Origin: Colius striatus
Lineage: Eukaryota; Chordata; Aves; Coliiformes; Coliidae
Assembly (NCBI RefSeq): GCF_028858725.1
Contig: NC_084761.1
Coordinates: 94,327,971 to 94,391,970 of the forward strand
DNA length: 64,000 nucleotides
Reading direction: 5' to 3'
Part shown: piece after piece, positions 49,551-61,042 of the stretch
Layout of the letters: each line of letters begins with the position of its first letter
Numbering within the stretch: the stretch's first letter is position 1
Position numbers and translations under genes: made by a program
Notes under the pieces: generated by a model
The model's database searches: none
The model's input: the letters and a program-made list of their open reading frames with translations, nothing else
What the model was told of the DNA's origin: nothing

Positions 49551-51249
49551 TGAGGTCTGGAAAAATCCCAAACCCCAAACCAATAACCCAAACCCTCATC
49601 TTACACAATTCTACTAGAATCACAACAAATTTGCAGTTGTCCTTATTTTATTGTGTTATTTGACTCGATGCCTGAGCTATTTTAAGTTCATTTGATATCC
49701 AACAGATGGGCTTCTGACACTACATAAGGAGAGAAACAATAACCTGCTGTATAAATTTGATGAGGTCAAAATCTCCAGGTGTCCCTCTTGACAGGAGTGA
49801 CATTCATATCTGACCCTTGGCAGTCAGATAGTCCTGCCTGTCACTGCCATCGATGAACCAAGGTGAGGGGGGTCATCTAGAAATGGTTGGGGTTCTCATT
49901 GTTTCCTTTGGTTTTCTGCTGCCCAGTCTCACTCATTTCTTTTGTGTGTTGCTTTGTAGCTCAGCTTCTCTCTCTCCTCCTCCTGAAAATACAGTTTTGT
50001 TGAGAAACTGCTAAAAGCCAAATCTTCCCATAGACAGAATGATATCAGAGAGGCATCTAACTCAAATTCTATAATCCCCACAAGAGCCTTAGTGAAAGCT
50101 TCAAGTCAAGGAAAAATTGATTTGGAAATGGAACCAGGTATAAATCTTTTAGTAGTGAGTGGGTTCCTTGTAAAATCAGTGTGTCTGTCCTCCTAAGGGG
50201 ATCATATGTACCTCACAAGGAGCTGAATATTTGGATGTTTTATTTATTTATTGCAGCCTCATTCTGACCTCTGTTTTATGGACATGAAGGGAGCGAAATA
50301 ATAGCAGGATGAAATGAGTGTGACTTTGCCTATTTAATTTTATCCTGAAGGAAGACTTTGTCTCTTCTTGCCCTCTTCCCATATGCCTCTGCCCCTAGAT
50401 GCACAGATAGATACCTGTGTTTTTTCTGAAGGCGGCTGATGGCACAGGAGATGAACTGACCAGTGTCTGAAGCTCATATGTACAAGTTAAAGCATTTAAA
50501 AACCCCGTATGTGAAGCTTCATTATAGAGTTCAGTGGCTTCTCGTGACGCTGATCTGTTTATCGTGGCTGCAAGAACTGCACATTTTTATTCAATAAATG
50601 AGCTGGCTTCACGGTTTCCCCTGATTTTTCTAACTTTTCTACAAGTCTCAGATACAGACAAATCCTCTGTTTGCTTTGGAGATGCCTTTCCTGTAATCAC
50701 TGTTCCTGACACATGCTCTTCTTGTGAATGTTTGCCTAAAATCTCTTGTAAAAAAAATAGCAGCTGAGCCTTTCTCGTGGTTCATTAACCATTTTCTCTT
50801 CCAGAACAAACATGGAGTTTATGAGGTAGAAAATGCTGCTGTTAAGAATCTCTGTAGGGAGGAACAAAACCAGTAATTATTGTTTCAGAATTGTGTTGTT
50901 TGATTTATTCAAAGACATTCCTTTTCCTGCCGCAGGATCAGCCAGGTAAGTAAATTGTCCATGGTGAACAAGAAAGAGGATTGACCATTCTCTTTTGTTT
51001 ATTTAAACAATTTATTCTCAAACCATGTAGCCCAAATAAAGTGGTGGGTGCTCAGGACTGCTACACTTCTCAGGCTGACCATTGCAGTCACATCTCAGGC
51101 CCTCTGCCTGAGACCATCACCTGTGTCCTCCTTGTGTCATCCACACATCTCTCAGCATTTACTCAATGCATGCTTGGCACAGTTGGGACTGGGGTTTTGC
51201 TCTCTTTCTACAGTGCTTCAGGCAAATTACTAACAAACAAGGTCAAGTA
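49551..51249. other. Intergenic sequence
   Basis: AT-rich. No gene or repeat supported. Confidence 0.4.
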
Positions 51250-51480
51250 TCACAGAATCATATAATGGTTTGGGTTGGAAGGGACCTTTAAATATCATCT
51301 AATCCAATCGCCCTGCAATGAGTAGGAACACCTTCTACTAAACCAGGTTGCTCAGAGCCCCATCCAACCTGCTCTTGAATATTTCCAGGAATGGAAACCC
51401 ACCTTTCAGGGTAACCTGCTCCAGAGTTTCACCACTTTCATTGTAAAAAATGCCTTCCTTATATCCAGGCTAAATGTGGC
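51250..51480 (-). repeat. CR1 LINE 3' fragment, older subfamily
   Basis: Begins TCACAGAATCATATAATGG. The CAACCTGCTCTTGAATATTTCC segment marks a different, more diverged CR1 subfamily from the rest. Confidence 0.75.
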
Positions 51481-52035
51481 TTTTTTTTTTTTTAGTTAAA
51501 GTGAGGAAAGAGATTTCATTTGATGACTAATTAAATGTAAGTTTATGTATGTTACTCAGTGAGAAGCTACCACCTCTCTCTGCAAAATGTGACCTTTTTT
51601 TTTTGGCACCTCTATGCCCCCGTTACCAAAATCCATAACAAAGAATCATTCTCCAAACCAATTTTTACAGTTTAGAAAGATGACATTAGTTTATTGTAGC
51701 ACTGGGTGCATGGGGCATCTCTCTACCAGTCATGCACTCTGAGTTTCAAAAGCTTCATGAATTTATACAGTTACAGGATGCATATTCAGAAAATATTTGA
51801 GAATTACCCACCTATTTCTGAGAAGCCTAATACATATGCAGATTACTTAGGCAATACTTCATGCATGCTCAGCTAAATGAGCAAAGGTCTATAGTGATTT
51901 CTGAGGGTTGTTTGGGGAGATGGGCTCTCACTCTTTTTACCCTTACTTGGTCATCTCAGGATACAACTTGTATCTTGGCAGCTTTTTGTTGTGTCACTCT
52001 TCCCACAAGACCAGAATGGCTTTTGAAAAAAGCTG
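51481..52035. other. Intergenic sequence
   Basis: AT-rich with T runs. Nothing recognised. Confidence 0.4.
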
Positions 52036-52676
52036 GGAAGCAGCCCAGTGGTAAAGGACCTGGGTGTGTTAATTGAAAGCAGATGAACACGAGCCAGCAG
52101 TGTGCCCAGGTGGCCAAGAAGGCCAATGGCATCCTGGCTTGTACCAGAGATACTGGGACCAGCAGGGCCAGGACAGGGATTGTCCCCCTGTACTCAACAC
52201 TGGTGAGGCTGCACCTCGAGTGCTGTGTGCAGTTCTGGGCCGTGAGGACACTGAGGTGCTGGAGTGTGTCCAGAGACGGGCACCGGAGCTGGGGAAAGGT
52301 CTGGACCACAAGTCTGATGATGAGTGGCTGAGGGAACTGGGGGTGTTCAGTCTGGAGAAGGCTGAGGGGAGACATGATCACTCTCTGCAACTCCCTGAAT
52401 GGAGGCTGTGCTGAGGTCGGGGTCAGTCTCTTCTCCCAAGAAATGAGTGATAGGACAAACGGCCTCCAGTTGCTCCAGGGAAGGTTTCGATTGGAGCTGA
52501 GGGAGAGCTGTTTCCCTGAGAGGGGTGTCAGCCCCTGTCCCAGGCTGCCCAGGGAGCTGGGGGAGTGCCCAGCCCTGGAGGGATCCCAAAGCCGTGGAAC
52601 TAAAGCGCTAAGTGCCATGTGGTGGGTTTGGCACTATGAGGGAAGGGCTGACACTTGGTTTTAAAGCTCTTTTCCA
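52036..52676 (+). repeat. CR1 LINE abutting a CpG island
   Basis: Encodes the [19 protein letters not shown]-type segment through NGLQLLQGRFRLEL-type residues and ends TTTTCCAACGGAA. It stops only a few bases before the CpG island at 52680. Confidence 0.85.
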
Positions 52677-52679
52677 ACG

Positions 52680-53350
52680 GAAGCCAGTCTCTGCGCTTCG
52701 TCACGGCCGCGGCCATTGGCCCCGCTCCGCCCCGCGCCCGCGGCCATTGGCCCCGCTCCTCCCTGCACCCGCCCTCCCGCTGAGGCCGCCTCGGACAACA
52801 ACACCCACAATGCCCCGCGGGCGGCCTCCGGTCCCGCCCCACCCGCTCGGCTGCGATTGGCTGCCGGCAGCAGGGGGACCGTTCGGGCTGAGCCAATGGG
52901 CGCGCGGGGCTGCCCGGCGCCGCGCCGGGGTGGGCAGTGCTGGGCGCCGCGCAGGGCCGCGATCCGCCGCGCCGCTGTCATTGCCGAAGGGGACGATGTC
53001 TCACTGCAGCCGCGCCGCCGCCCGCCTCCTCGGCCGCTTCCTCCGCCGTGAGTACCGACCCGCCGGGTCCGCTCCGCCGCCTGGCAGCCGCCGCGGCCCG
53101 CCGCCTCCTCGGCCGGCCGTCCCTCCGCGGTAGGCCGCGGGGCCTGAGGCGGGGGGGGCTCCGGCCTTCTCCGCCCGCCACGGGAGGGGAAGGGGCCGGG
53201 CCTGCGGCGGGGCAAGGTGACCCGCCTCGGGGCAGGGAGAGCGGCCCGCCCGGCCGCGGGGACATCGCAGGGCGGGAGGCGGCCCGCAAAGCCCTTTCCC
53301 AGGCCTCGGTGTCGCGGGTCTCCGCAGGCACCATGCGAGAGGTCCGAGGT
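52680..53350 (+). promoter_or_regulatory. CpG-island promoter of an unidentified gene
   Basis: Very CpG-dense. It holds two copies of GCGGCCATTGGCCCCGCTCC starting near 52709 and 52740, each with a CCAAT-type box. More CCAAT-type boxes lie near 52856 (ATTGG) and 52894 (CCAAT). ACAACACCCACAATGCC near 52797-52813 resembles a ZNF143/THAP11 element. The first coding exon at 52996 lies inside the island. Confidence 0.6.
52996..53047 (+). CDS. Probable first coding exon of a mitochondrial-type protein
   Basis: ATG at 52996 inside a CpG island, 17 codons and one base (MSHCSRAAARLLGRFLR), ending at a strong donor, CGCC/GTGAGTACC, in phase 1. The segment has arginines and no acidic residues, as in a mitochondrial targeting peptide. 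I do not recognise the gene. AAARLLGRFL is loosely like the start of succinate-CoA ligase alpha (SUCLG1), but no SUCLG1 second exon is visible downstream. The next exon may be at 60058, which has a matching phase. Confidence 0.45.
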
Positions 53351-53730
53351 TCTCCTCTCGGCACCGCTCTTCCAGAGGGTTACGTGGAGGGAAGAGCGAC
53401 GCAGGCTCCTCTCAGAGGTGCTTGGCAATGTAGGGCAGAGGCCACAAGGAAAGCTCTTGTTAACAGTTAGGGAAAGCTTTTGCACTGACGGTGGTCAGCC
53501 TCAGACAGGGGCACCCAGAACAGTTGTTCGCTCCATTGTACCCACGGGAACACGAAAAACTCGACAAGGCCCGGAGGAAGCTCATAGTTGGATCTGGTCA
53601 CTGCAAGTGGTAGTTTGGACTAGGGACCTCTTGAGGTCGCCAAATTATGCTGTGATTTCAGCGTGTATTAGTAATGTTTTTTTCTGGCCAAGAATAAGAT
53701 TATTCGCTTTTATTTATGGACAACATGAGC

Positions 53731-53889
53731 ATTCTAAAACTATTTCATTGTGAGAATGAGGGAGCACTGAACAAGCTGCCCAGGGAGGCTGTGGAGTCTC
53801 TTTCTCTGGAGGCTTTGAAAACCCACCTGGATGCATTCTTGAGTGACCTGATATAGGTGGACCTGCTTTGGTAGGAGGTTGGGCTAGAT
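53731..53889 (+). repeat. CR1 LINE, 5' piece of a split copy
   Basis: Encodes EHxNKLPREAVESLSLEAF-type residues and breaks at GGGCTAGATC, where a reversed CR1 begins. Confidence 0.8.
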
Positions 53890-54244
53890 CATAGACTGGT
53901 AGGGTTGGAAGGGATCATCTAGTCCAACGCAGGTCCCACCTAGATCAGGTCGCATAGAAACATGTCCAGTTGGGTCTTGAAGACCTCCAAAGAGGGAGTC
54001 TCCACACTCTTCTTGGGCAATCTGGGCCAGGGCTCCCTCACCCTCACAGTGAAATAGTTTTTTCTTATTTTTAAGTGGAACTTTTTGTGTTCCAGCTTCA
54101 TCCCATTACCCCTTGTCCTGTTGCTAGATACCATAGAAAAAAAGGGATGTCCCAACCTCCTGACACCCACCCTTTAGATATTTGTAAATGTTAATAAGGT
54201 CCCCCCTCAATCTCCTCTTTTCTAGACTAAACAGCCCCAGTTCC
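53890..54244 (-). repeat. CR1 LINE inserted into another CR1
   Basis: A reversed copy, beginning ATAGACTGGTAGGGTTGG and running into the [10 protein letters not shown]-coding region. It is flanked by halves of one plus-strand CR1. Confidence 0.8.
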
Positions 54245-54293
54245 CCCATCTCTAAAGGCTATTTCCAACCCCTACTATTCTGTGATTCTGTAG
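54245..54293 (+). repeat. CR1 LINE, 3' piece of a split copy
   Basis: Completes the tail interrupted at 53889: ATCTCTAAAGG through ATTCTGTGATTCTGT. Confidence 0.75.
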
Positions 54294-55837
54294 TCTGAGA
54301 TTAATACTTCAGCATAGAAATGTTGATGTGTGTTGTTCAGAAGATCACAATAAAAAATAAAGTGCTTTTTCTTCTTTTTTTCTAGTGTGCTTTTTTGGTT
54401 TTTGTGCAGTCATGCTGTATCTTCTGCTGAAATCAGTATGGGTATGCCTATACCCACAGCAGATTTTTAGAGCAGTTTCTGGAAATCTAAAGTGAGGAAT
54501 TGGTACATTAATTTTGTCTCTTGCAGCTGAAAATTAGTGGACAAACCTCTCTCATTTTGCTGCACACAGATTTTTTTTTTTTCCCTGCCTCTGTGGTGAT
54601 AACTTGCAGGTCAGGGTCTGGTAATGTGAGCTCTCAAGATTTGAAGCTGGTCTGAGTTGTTCCTGTGGTACACCTTCTACTCCCTCAGGTATTCATTCAT
54701 TCCTACTTTGTGTCCTGCATAAGCAGGAGAGAAAATGGTGTTTTCTTGCAGTGCTGTTAATTTCTGCCAGTTTAGCTCTTTGAGTTAGCTCCTCTGAGTC
54801 TGATGAGAATTGGTTCTGCTGGAGTGGAACAGATGAGAATGTATCACCTCCAGTTTAGCTTAATTTATACACCCAGGAAAGCTACTTTTGAGTGCAGTTT
54901 TACTTGTTAAAACCCCACCTCGTTCCCTTTGCAAATAGCAGTAAGAGTTTCAAGGAAGAGCACTTCAAATGATTTTGTGAGTCGAGGGGAAGAAGTGGTT
55001 GAAGCGGCTCAAGAAGTGTTCTTTTTGCAACAGTTTGCAAAGTCTTTAAAGAAACTACTGCAAGACGAAACAGTCCTTCATTGGAAACCTTTCTTTGGTT
55101 GGTGTGATACTCTTTACAGAATGTTCAAAGACTGTGGAAACCCTAAATTTGGACTTTGTACATATATTTTCAGTAACAAATAATTAACGTCCACTTATCT
55201 CAGGAGTTTAAAATCAGGAGTTTGAAGCGTGTTGTGTTGCAAAAGAGGTTTCTTTTGGGGCATTGCTGAAGCAAACATGCAGGGTGTGTATCCCTAAGGT
55301 TCAGTTCAGGAAGTTGTGAAAACATGGTATAAAATATGTCAATGAGTGGTCAGTGCTTGCTCAAGGTCAGCTCAAAGCACTGTTTGTGTGGGGACAGAGT
55401 CAAGAAATACCACTTGGTAGGTACAACTGTGATAGAGGGCTCAAGATGAGGGGTTTTATGTTCTGGGCATGTTAAAAGGCTTTGGAGAGCTCTTAAAGAT
55501 TACAGTATATTATGTGAATAACCCTGGCAAAGAATTGCTGCAGAAATAACAATCCAAACTGAAGAATTCAGTAATTGTTTTTCTATCAACAGTGTGGAGG
55601 GAGGAAAGCTCACAGACCTTTAGCTGCATGTGTTCTTAGCGGAGTAATCGTGAGGGGGAAAAGGGTTTGTTGCCTTACAAGAAGTAGTTGATGTGTGCTG
55701 AGAAGAACATGCTTGTTTCCTCAAGGGCCTGCGGTTTCACTGAGATGCTTCACTTTGTTTCAGCTTCATAAATTAGGGAGCAAGCTTTTCTTTGAAATGG
55801 CTCCTTCTCTCCAGTCATGTGCATCACCATGAGTGGG
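54294..55837. other. Unique sequence downstream of the CpG-island exon
   Basis: Probably intron. An open stretch of about 80 codons (54929-55183) has no ATG at its start and no domain that I recognise. It could be an exon or chance. Confidence 0.35.
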
Positions 55838-56125
55838 GATTCGAGAGAGGTTCTCCTTCCCTACTCTGCCCTCATGAGACTGCATCTGGAATATTGTGTC
55901 CAGTTCTGGGCTCCTCAGTTTCAGAAGGACAGGGAGCTGCTGGAGAGAGTTATGGTTATAAGCTGGAACATAAGAGATTCCAAAGAAACACAAGGAAGAA
56001 TTTCTTCCCTGTTGAGGTGAGGGAGCACTGGAAGGGGCTGCCCAGATGGATTGTGGAGTCTCCTTCTCTGGAGACATTCAAAGCCTACCTGGATGAGTTC
56101 CTGTGTGACCTGCTCTGGCTAGTCA
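55838..56125 (+). repeat. CR1 LINE with an internal deletion
   Basis: Runs from the [20 protein letters not shown] segment, then jumps from ELLERV directly to the [14 protein letters not shown] segment, skipping about 200 bp present in other copies. It ends at FLCDLLW, without the tail repeats. Confidence 0.82.
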
Positions 56126-58986
56126 TTGCATCTGTCCTTTACAATATGATTAATTTACTGAATTCCTCAACTCTGTGTTCATAGATTGTGGTTTCAATAA
56201 GTAAGAGGAGTTTGGCAAGGGAAAGGTGAGAGAGGAGAGGCTGAGGGTGATACCTAGAAATCCCCAGAGCACATAATCCTCTTAAATAAAGGAGTACAAT
56301 ATTTTGAGCAATCCCTCCATAGCATGAACACTTCTCTGTCAATCAGCATAATCTTCTACTAATGTAACTGTAAAGGTGGATTCTGTAGATGGGTTTGAGG
56401 AGGGAATTATCCAAATGTAATTGTATGTGGATATATACATACAGCCTAAAACCTAATAAAGACCTAGGATGGGAACTTGCATGTGCAATATTCTTGTTAA
56501 TATCAAGCTTATAGTCAGTAAACTCTGAAATTTGCTGCAGCACTTTGGTCTTTGCCAAAGTTCAGGGTTTTTTTTAATGTCTATACTGTTCTGTAGTGTA
56601 AGAAGATGTCCAGAACTGTTTCTGTTCTGTCCCCTTCAGGGCATGTATTTGTAGGGAGAGGAAAAAGAAAGGAAATGGTCTTAAGAATGCTAATTAAGCA
56701 TCTACAAAATATTGGAAAGATTTCTCAGAAACAAACTGAAGGTCCATAACTGATGGAAAATAAGTGAGGGGATGAGGGGATTGTAAAAAAGATTTCTTAG
56801 CATTTAATGTAGTGTTCTCTTTACCTCAGTCCTTCCCTGAGTTTCTGCTGTGCTGGCCTTTATTTTCCTCATTGTTATCAGGGCCCCTATGATTTCTAAG
56901 GATTTCTTTTTTCCTTAGGTAGGTTAATAGAAAGGAAAAGGAATATTTCCCTTTGTCTGCAAGTTCTCTGGCTATTTCCAGGAGTAACAGAAGAAGAACT
57001 TAACATTGCAGTGTAGGTATCTGCTCAGGTCCTTCTGGAAAGGGATCCCTGCGTTTCACCTTACTTTTATGTTGTACTTGTCTTACAAACACCCTCAGAT
57101 GCTACCTCAGCATCCAAGCTATTATTTTTTTGAGTGGATGAGAGGAAGACACTTGGATTGGGTTCCTGTCTGTAGCTCTAGGAAATTCTGCAAGAAGTCC
57201 TGAAAATAACAAGTTTTCAGCTTTGTGTAGTTTGAATGAGGAAAGGGTTTAGCCCATAGTATCTGTACTGTCAGCTGGCAGAATAAATTGAGAAAAAAGG
57301 AGAAAAATTAAAGGTAGCTTCCCCCCTTTAAACCACATTCAAACACTGAATGTGATTTTAAAGCTATTCCAGCTAGCACATCCTTAGGAATCGGCATCTG
57401 ATCAGCAGAAGCACAGTTTCCTTGAGTACTGTTCATTTTTTGGTACATGTGGAGACTTTGCTCTGTGTTTCCAGTAGGACCAAAGTTTCAGTTCTCTATT
57501 AGCAGTTCAACCACTTTTGACAGGCAAGGCTAAGAAGTTCATTAATCTCAGAAAGACTCCTAAGTTTCAAAATAGTCATTAAGAATATTCATGAAAGATT
57601 CTTTCTGCTTCCCTATGGATGGTGGCAGTGGAACTCTTGGATACCAGCAAAAAGAAATGTAACATGGTGGCAATAACACAAATTAGTTGGGCAAACTTAG
57701 CTTGGGTTCTGTTTAAATGAGATTTGTGCTTGGGAAGTGATGCTGCTCAAGGAGTGTCTGAAAGGTCAGTGGAAACACCATTTGTGTTCGATGTGAGCTT
57801 TAAAATACTTTGTAAATGCATCAGTTTCCTTTTTAACATGTGAATTCACGGTTGGATTTTGTGATAAATAATAAGTTATATTTCTAGAAAGGCTTGTTGA
57901 TTGTAATCCACAAATGAGCTTCAAGTTCAGCTTGAGGCTATGGATGGTGAGTTTTCTTTTAAGAAGTGAATGGAGCTGGATGTTGCTCAGACTGTTCCTT
58001 AACTGCAGTGAAGTCTGGGCTGTGGCCTTGATTTCCAGCAGTGTGTCTGCTGGAAGAAACTCTGTCCTCATAGTTTCCAGTAAGGGTTCTTTACTGTAGA
58101 ACAACTAGTGCTTTATATTCAAACTCACTCCTCTTTGCTCAGTTTACATCTTGTTTTTCAAGGGACAGCGGGGTTTGGGTATTTAAGCACTTTTTGTGAC
58201 TACTCAGTTGTCTTTTACAATAGACTAAAATAGCTTCTTGTCACTGTATGCCTCTCTAGCTATGGAGAAGCTGAAGTACTGGAAAGCCAAAATAAATTAA
58301 TCATGTTATTGGTATAATTTCTTGTTTTTAAACCACAAACTATGTAAAACGGAGCAGGGAAGGGGCAGAAATGATTGTCTGGAAAAGATCATAGAGTTTC
58401 CTATTTTGTTTTTAAGACTTTTTTTTTTGTCTAAAGGTCTGTTACAGACTTTTTTTTTGGACACAGAAATGTTCTGTTAAACTCTGATTTGACAAAATAC
58501 AGCATTTCCACCATGCTTTATGGTAAGATTTGGATTTGATAAGGCTTGTCCTTATGCTCTAGGACTTCATCTGGAACCTGCAATCTTTGTAACTTGGCCT
58601 ACAATTTAGCTGTGTGCATTAAAATAGCATCAGCAGTGAGTTTGGCTTTTACTAGTTCATGGCTTCTCCTGTCTTCTTGAAGTGACACGCATTTATACTG
58701 GGACACCCTCATTTGTTCTACTAAAAGCCGTTGCCTGAACAGGCACTGGAAGCTGTAAAGCAGTCTGAGCTAGTGAATGAACATCCTGGTTGGAAATTGA
58801 GACTTGGCTTCTGTTTCTGACTCTTACCTGCAGTGAACTTAGGCATGCCATTTCCATTTTCCACCTGTTTCCTTCTCATCATATATCTCTCTTGACTGTT
58901 TAAATTGCCAGTTGTTGGCATTCAGGACTTTATTGTTTCTGCTACATACAGCAGAATCTTGTTCTTGACCGATGCCTGTGCTGCTC
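56126..58986. other. Intronic or intergenic unique sequence
   Basis: No exon, RNA gene or dispersed repeat that I can support. Confidence 0.4.
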
Positions 58987-59465
58987 ACAGAATCGCAGAT
59001 TCTTAAGGGTTGGAAGGAACATTGAAAGATCATCCAGTGCAGTCCCCCTTTCAGAGCAGGACCAACTGGAGTAGGTTGCACAGGAACTCATCCATATGAG
59101 TTTGAGTGTCTCCAGAGAAGGAGACTCCACAACCCATCTGGGCAGCCCCTTCCAGTGCTCCCTCACCTCACCAGGGAAGAAGCTTTTCCTTGTGTTTCTT
59201 TGAAACCTCTCGTGTTCCAGCTTATAACCATTGCCCCTTGTCCTGTCATTGGCCATCACTGAGAACAGCCTGGCTCCATCCTCCTGACACTCACCCTTTA
59301 TGTGTTTGTAAACATTAACCAGTTCACCCCTCTGTCTTCTCCAAGTTCAAGAGTCCCAGTTCCCTCAGCCTTTCATCATAAGGGAGATGCTCCACCTTTG
59401 TGTCCCTGAACTTAACTCTTTCCAGCAGCACCCTGTCCTTGAACTGAAGGGCCCAGAACTGCTCC
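58987..59465 (-). repeat. CR1 LINE, one arm of an inverted pair
   Basis: Begins CACAGAATCGCAGATTCTTAAGG. The segment at 59106-59318 differs by only three residues in 70 from the equivalent translation of the plus-strand copy at 61043-61543. Confidence 0.87.
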
Positions 59466-60057
59466 TACTCTGCTGATAACTGGGGCAAACTTTTCTCTTT
59501 TAGACAGGGCTGTGGACAGGAATTTAAAAACACAAATCCTCAGACTTACCCATCCCAGAAAGTGCAAGGTGATGAAAAATGTATTGCTTCCCATGCTGAG
59601 CTGCCTCTCTCTGAAGACAGCCAGGCTTTTTTGAACCAGATGTATTTTCTCTGAACCAGGGCTCTTCAGAAATATAAGCAGCACATACAGTTTTCAAGAG
59701 TAAATCCATACAAAGCTGGGAATTTAAGCTTTTAGTTATCAGTGCCCATTTTTTTTTGTGATACTTTGATAGCTTGGAAAATACTCAAAAGCTTCTTATC
59801 CTTGAAAAATATATCTATATAGTCTTCTCAAAACTGAGAATTGACAAACTTAAGCTTTCAAACCCCTTCCTTTTTTTTTTTTTTGCAAGATTATAAATAT
59901 CTGAAATAGATATGGAATGGACAGCTGAACTGAGACTGTAAAATTGCTTTTATGGTACAGAGAAAGGAGTGACTATTTGTCAGTCTTTTTTTCCCAAATA
60001 GTGAAATCACTGAGTGTGTGCTGGGTGCCTGGCAAGCTGCCCTCTCTTGTTTTGCAG

Positions 60058-60136
60058 GTGCATTTGCCAGTGTTGTAGCACGGCTAATACACGTAAAAGA
60101 TTTGAATGGGTTTGGTGCTGCCTGTGTATACAGAGG
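60058..60136 (+). CDS. Candidate internal exon, product unidentified
   Basis: A 79-bp open segment between a good acceptor (CTCTCTTGTTTTGCAG) and a donor-like AGG/GTAATG. Read in the phase left by the 52996 exon it encodes FASVVARLIHVKDLNGFGAA and CVYRG. The other two frames give a stop or an unlikely cysteine-rich peptide. The spacing of V.R.I.V....FGA..VYRG loosely resembles the start of the COQ7 family (VDRIIRVDHAGEYGANRIYAG-like), without its first metal-binding Glu. A CR1 begins at the donor itself, so the GT may partly belong to the repeat. Confidence 0.35.
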
Positions 60137-60382
60137 GTAATGGGATGAAGCTGCAACACAAAAAGTTCCATTTAAACATAAGAAAAACTATTTCACTGTT
60201 GAGGTGATGGAGCCCTGGCACAGGCTGCCCAGGGAGGGTGTGGAGGCTCCTTCCTTGGAGGTCTTCAGGACCCACCTGGACACATTCTTATGTGACCTAA
60301 TCTAGGTGGACCTGCTTCTGCAGAGGGGTTGGATTAGATGATCTCTAAAGGTACCTTCCAACCCCTACCATTCTAAACTTCT
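60137..60382 (+). repeat. CR1 LINE 3' copy
   Basis: Begins at GTAATGGGATGAAGCTGC and runs to CCCTACCATTCTAAACTTCT, a mutated tail. Confidence 0.85.
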
Positions 60383-60419
60383 AAACCAGCAGCTCAGCTG
60401 TTTCTCTGCTCATATTTGA

Positions 60420-60591
60420 AGAGGAGAAACTTGTCTTATTCCTGGAAGTGTTCCAGGACAGGTTGGATGAGGCTTTGAGCAGCCTGCTCTAGTGGAAGGT
60501 GTCCCCTTTAATATATGGCAAGGGAGTTGGAATGAGATGAGCTTTAAGGTCCCTTCTAACCCAAACCACTCTATGATTCCCTGATTTTTGT
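60420..60591 (+). repeat. CR1 LINE 3' fragment, older subfamily
   Basis: The GACAGGTTGGATGAGGCTTTG motif and CACTCTATGATTCC tail mark an older CR1 subfamily, the same type as 51250-51480 in opposite orientation. Confidence 0.75.
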
Positions 60592-61042
60592 CTCTCCTGT
60601 GTTGGAGATGGGCTGTGCTTTGCCAGTTGTGTCTTTGAATGACTTGATGTTGCATCTCAGGTGCAGCCTGCAGAGTGTTGCAGCCTCACCTAGGAGGGCC
60701 AAGGTGTGCTTTCTTCTGCAGCTGTAGCAATTGATCAGCAGGACTTTCCTCTACCTTTCCACAGACAAACTCATAACCATAGCCATTAAATCCTAGCTGC
60801 AGCCATATTTTGTCTGCTTTCTTTTTCCCCTTGGTGTAAAACGTTCCGTAACAGTATCTGTGGATAAAGATGGGATTTAATTTAAAAATCTGCAGGTCAG
60901 GAAGCTGATGTGTACTCATACTACTTTTCTTACAAGTTTTTACTGCATGTTAGTCTATACATATCTCTGTAAAATTTAGCAGATTTTTACTTTATGTTGG
61001 TCTGAAGTTAGGGTGCTGCCACAGCTTCTTAGAGAACAGCAG
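60592..61042. other. Unique sequence
   Basis: No supported gene or repeat. Confidence 0.4.

Noticed and set aside
52996-53047. SUCLG1 as the name of the CpG-island gene
   Set aside because: Only a short alanine/arginine/leucine-rich similarity in a targeting peptide, and no recognisable SUCLG1 second exon in the following 11 kb.
52661-53485. Minus-strand 274-codon open frame in the second CpG island
   Set aside because: Low-complexity Arg/Pro/Gly composition with no domain. The plus-strand exon with a proper donor is the better reading.
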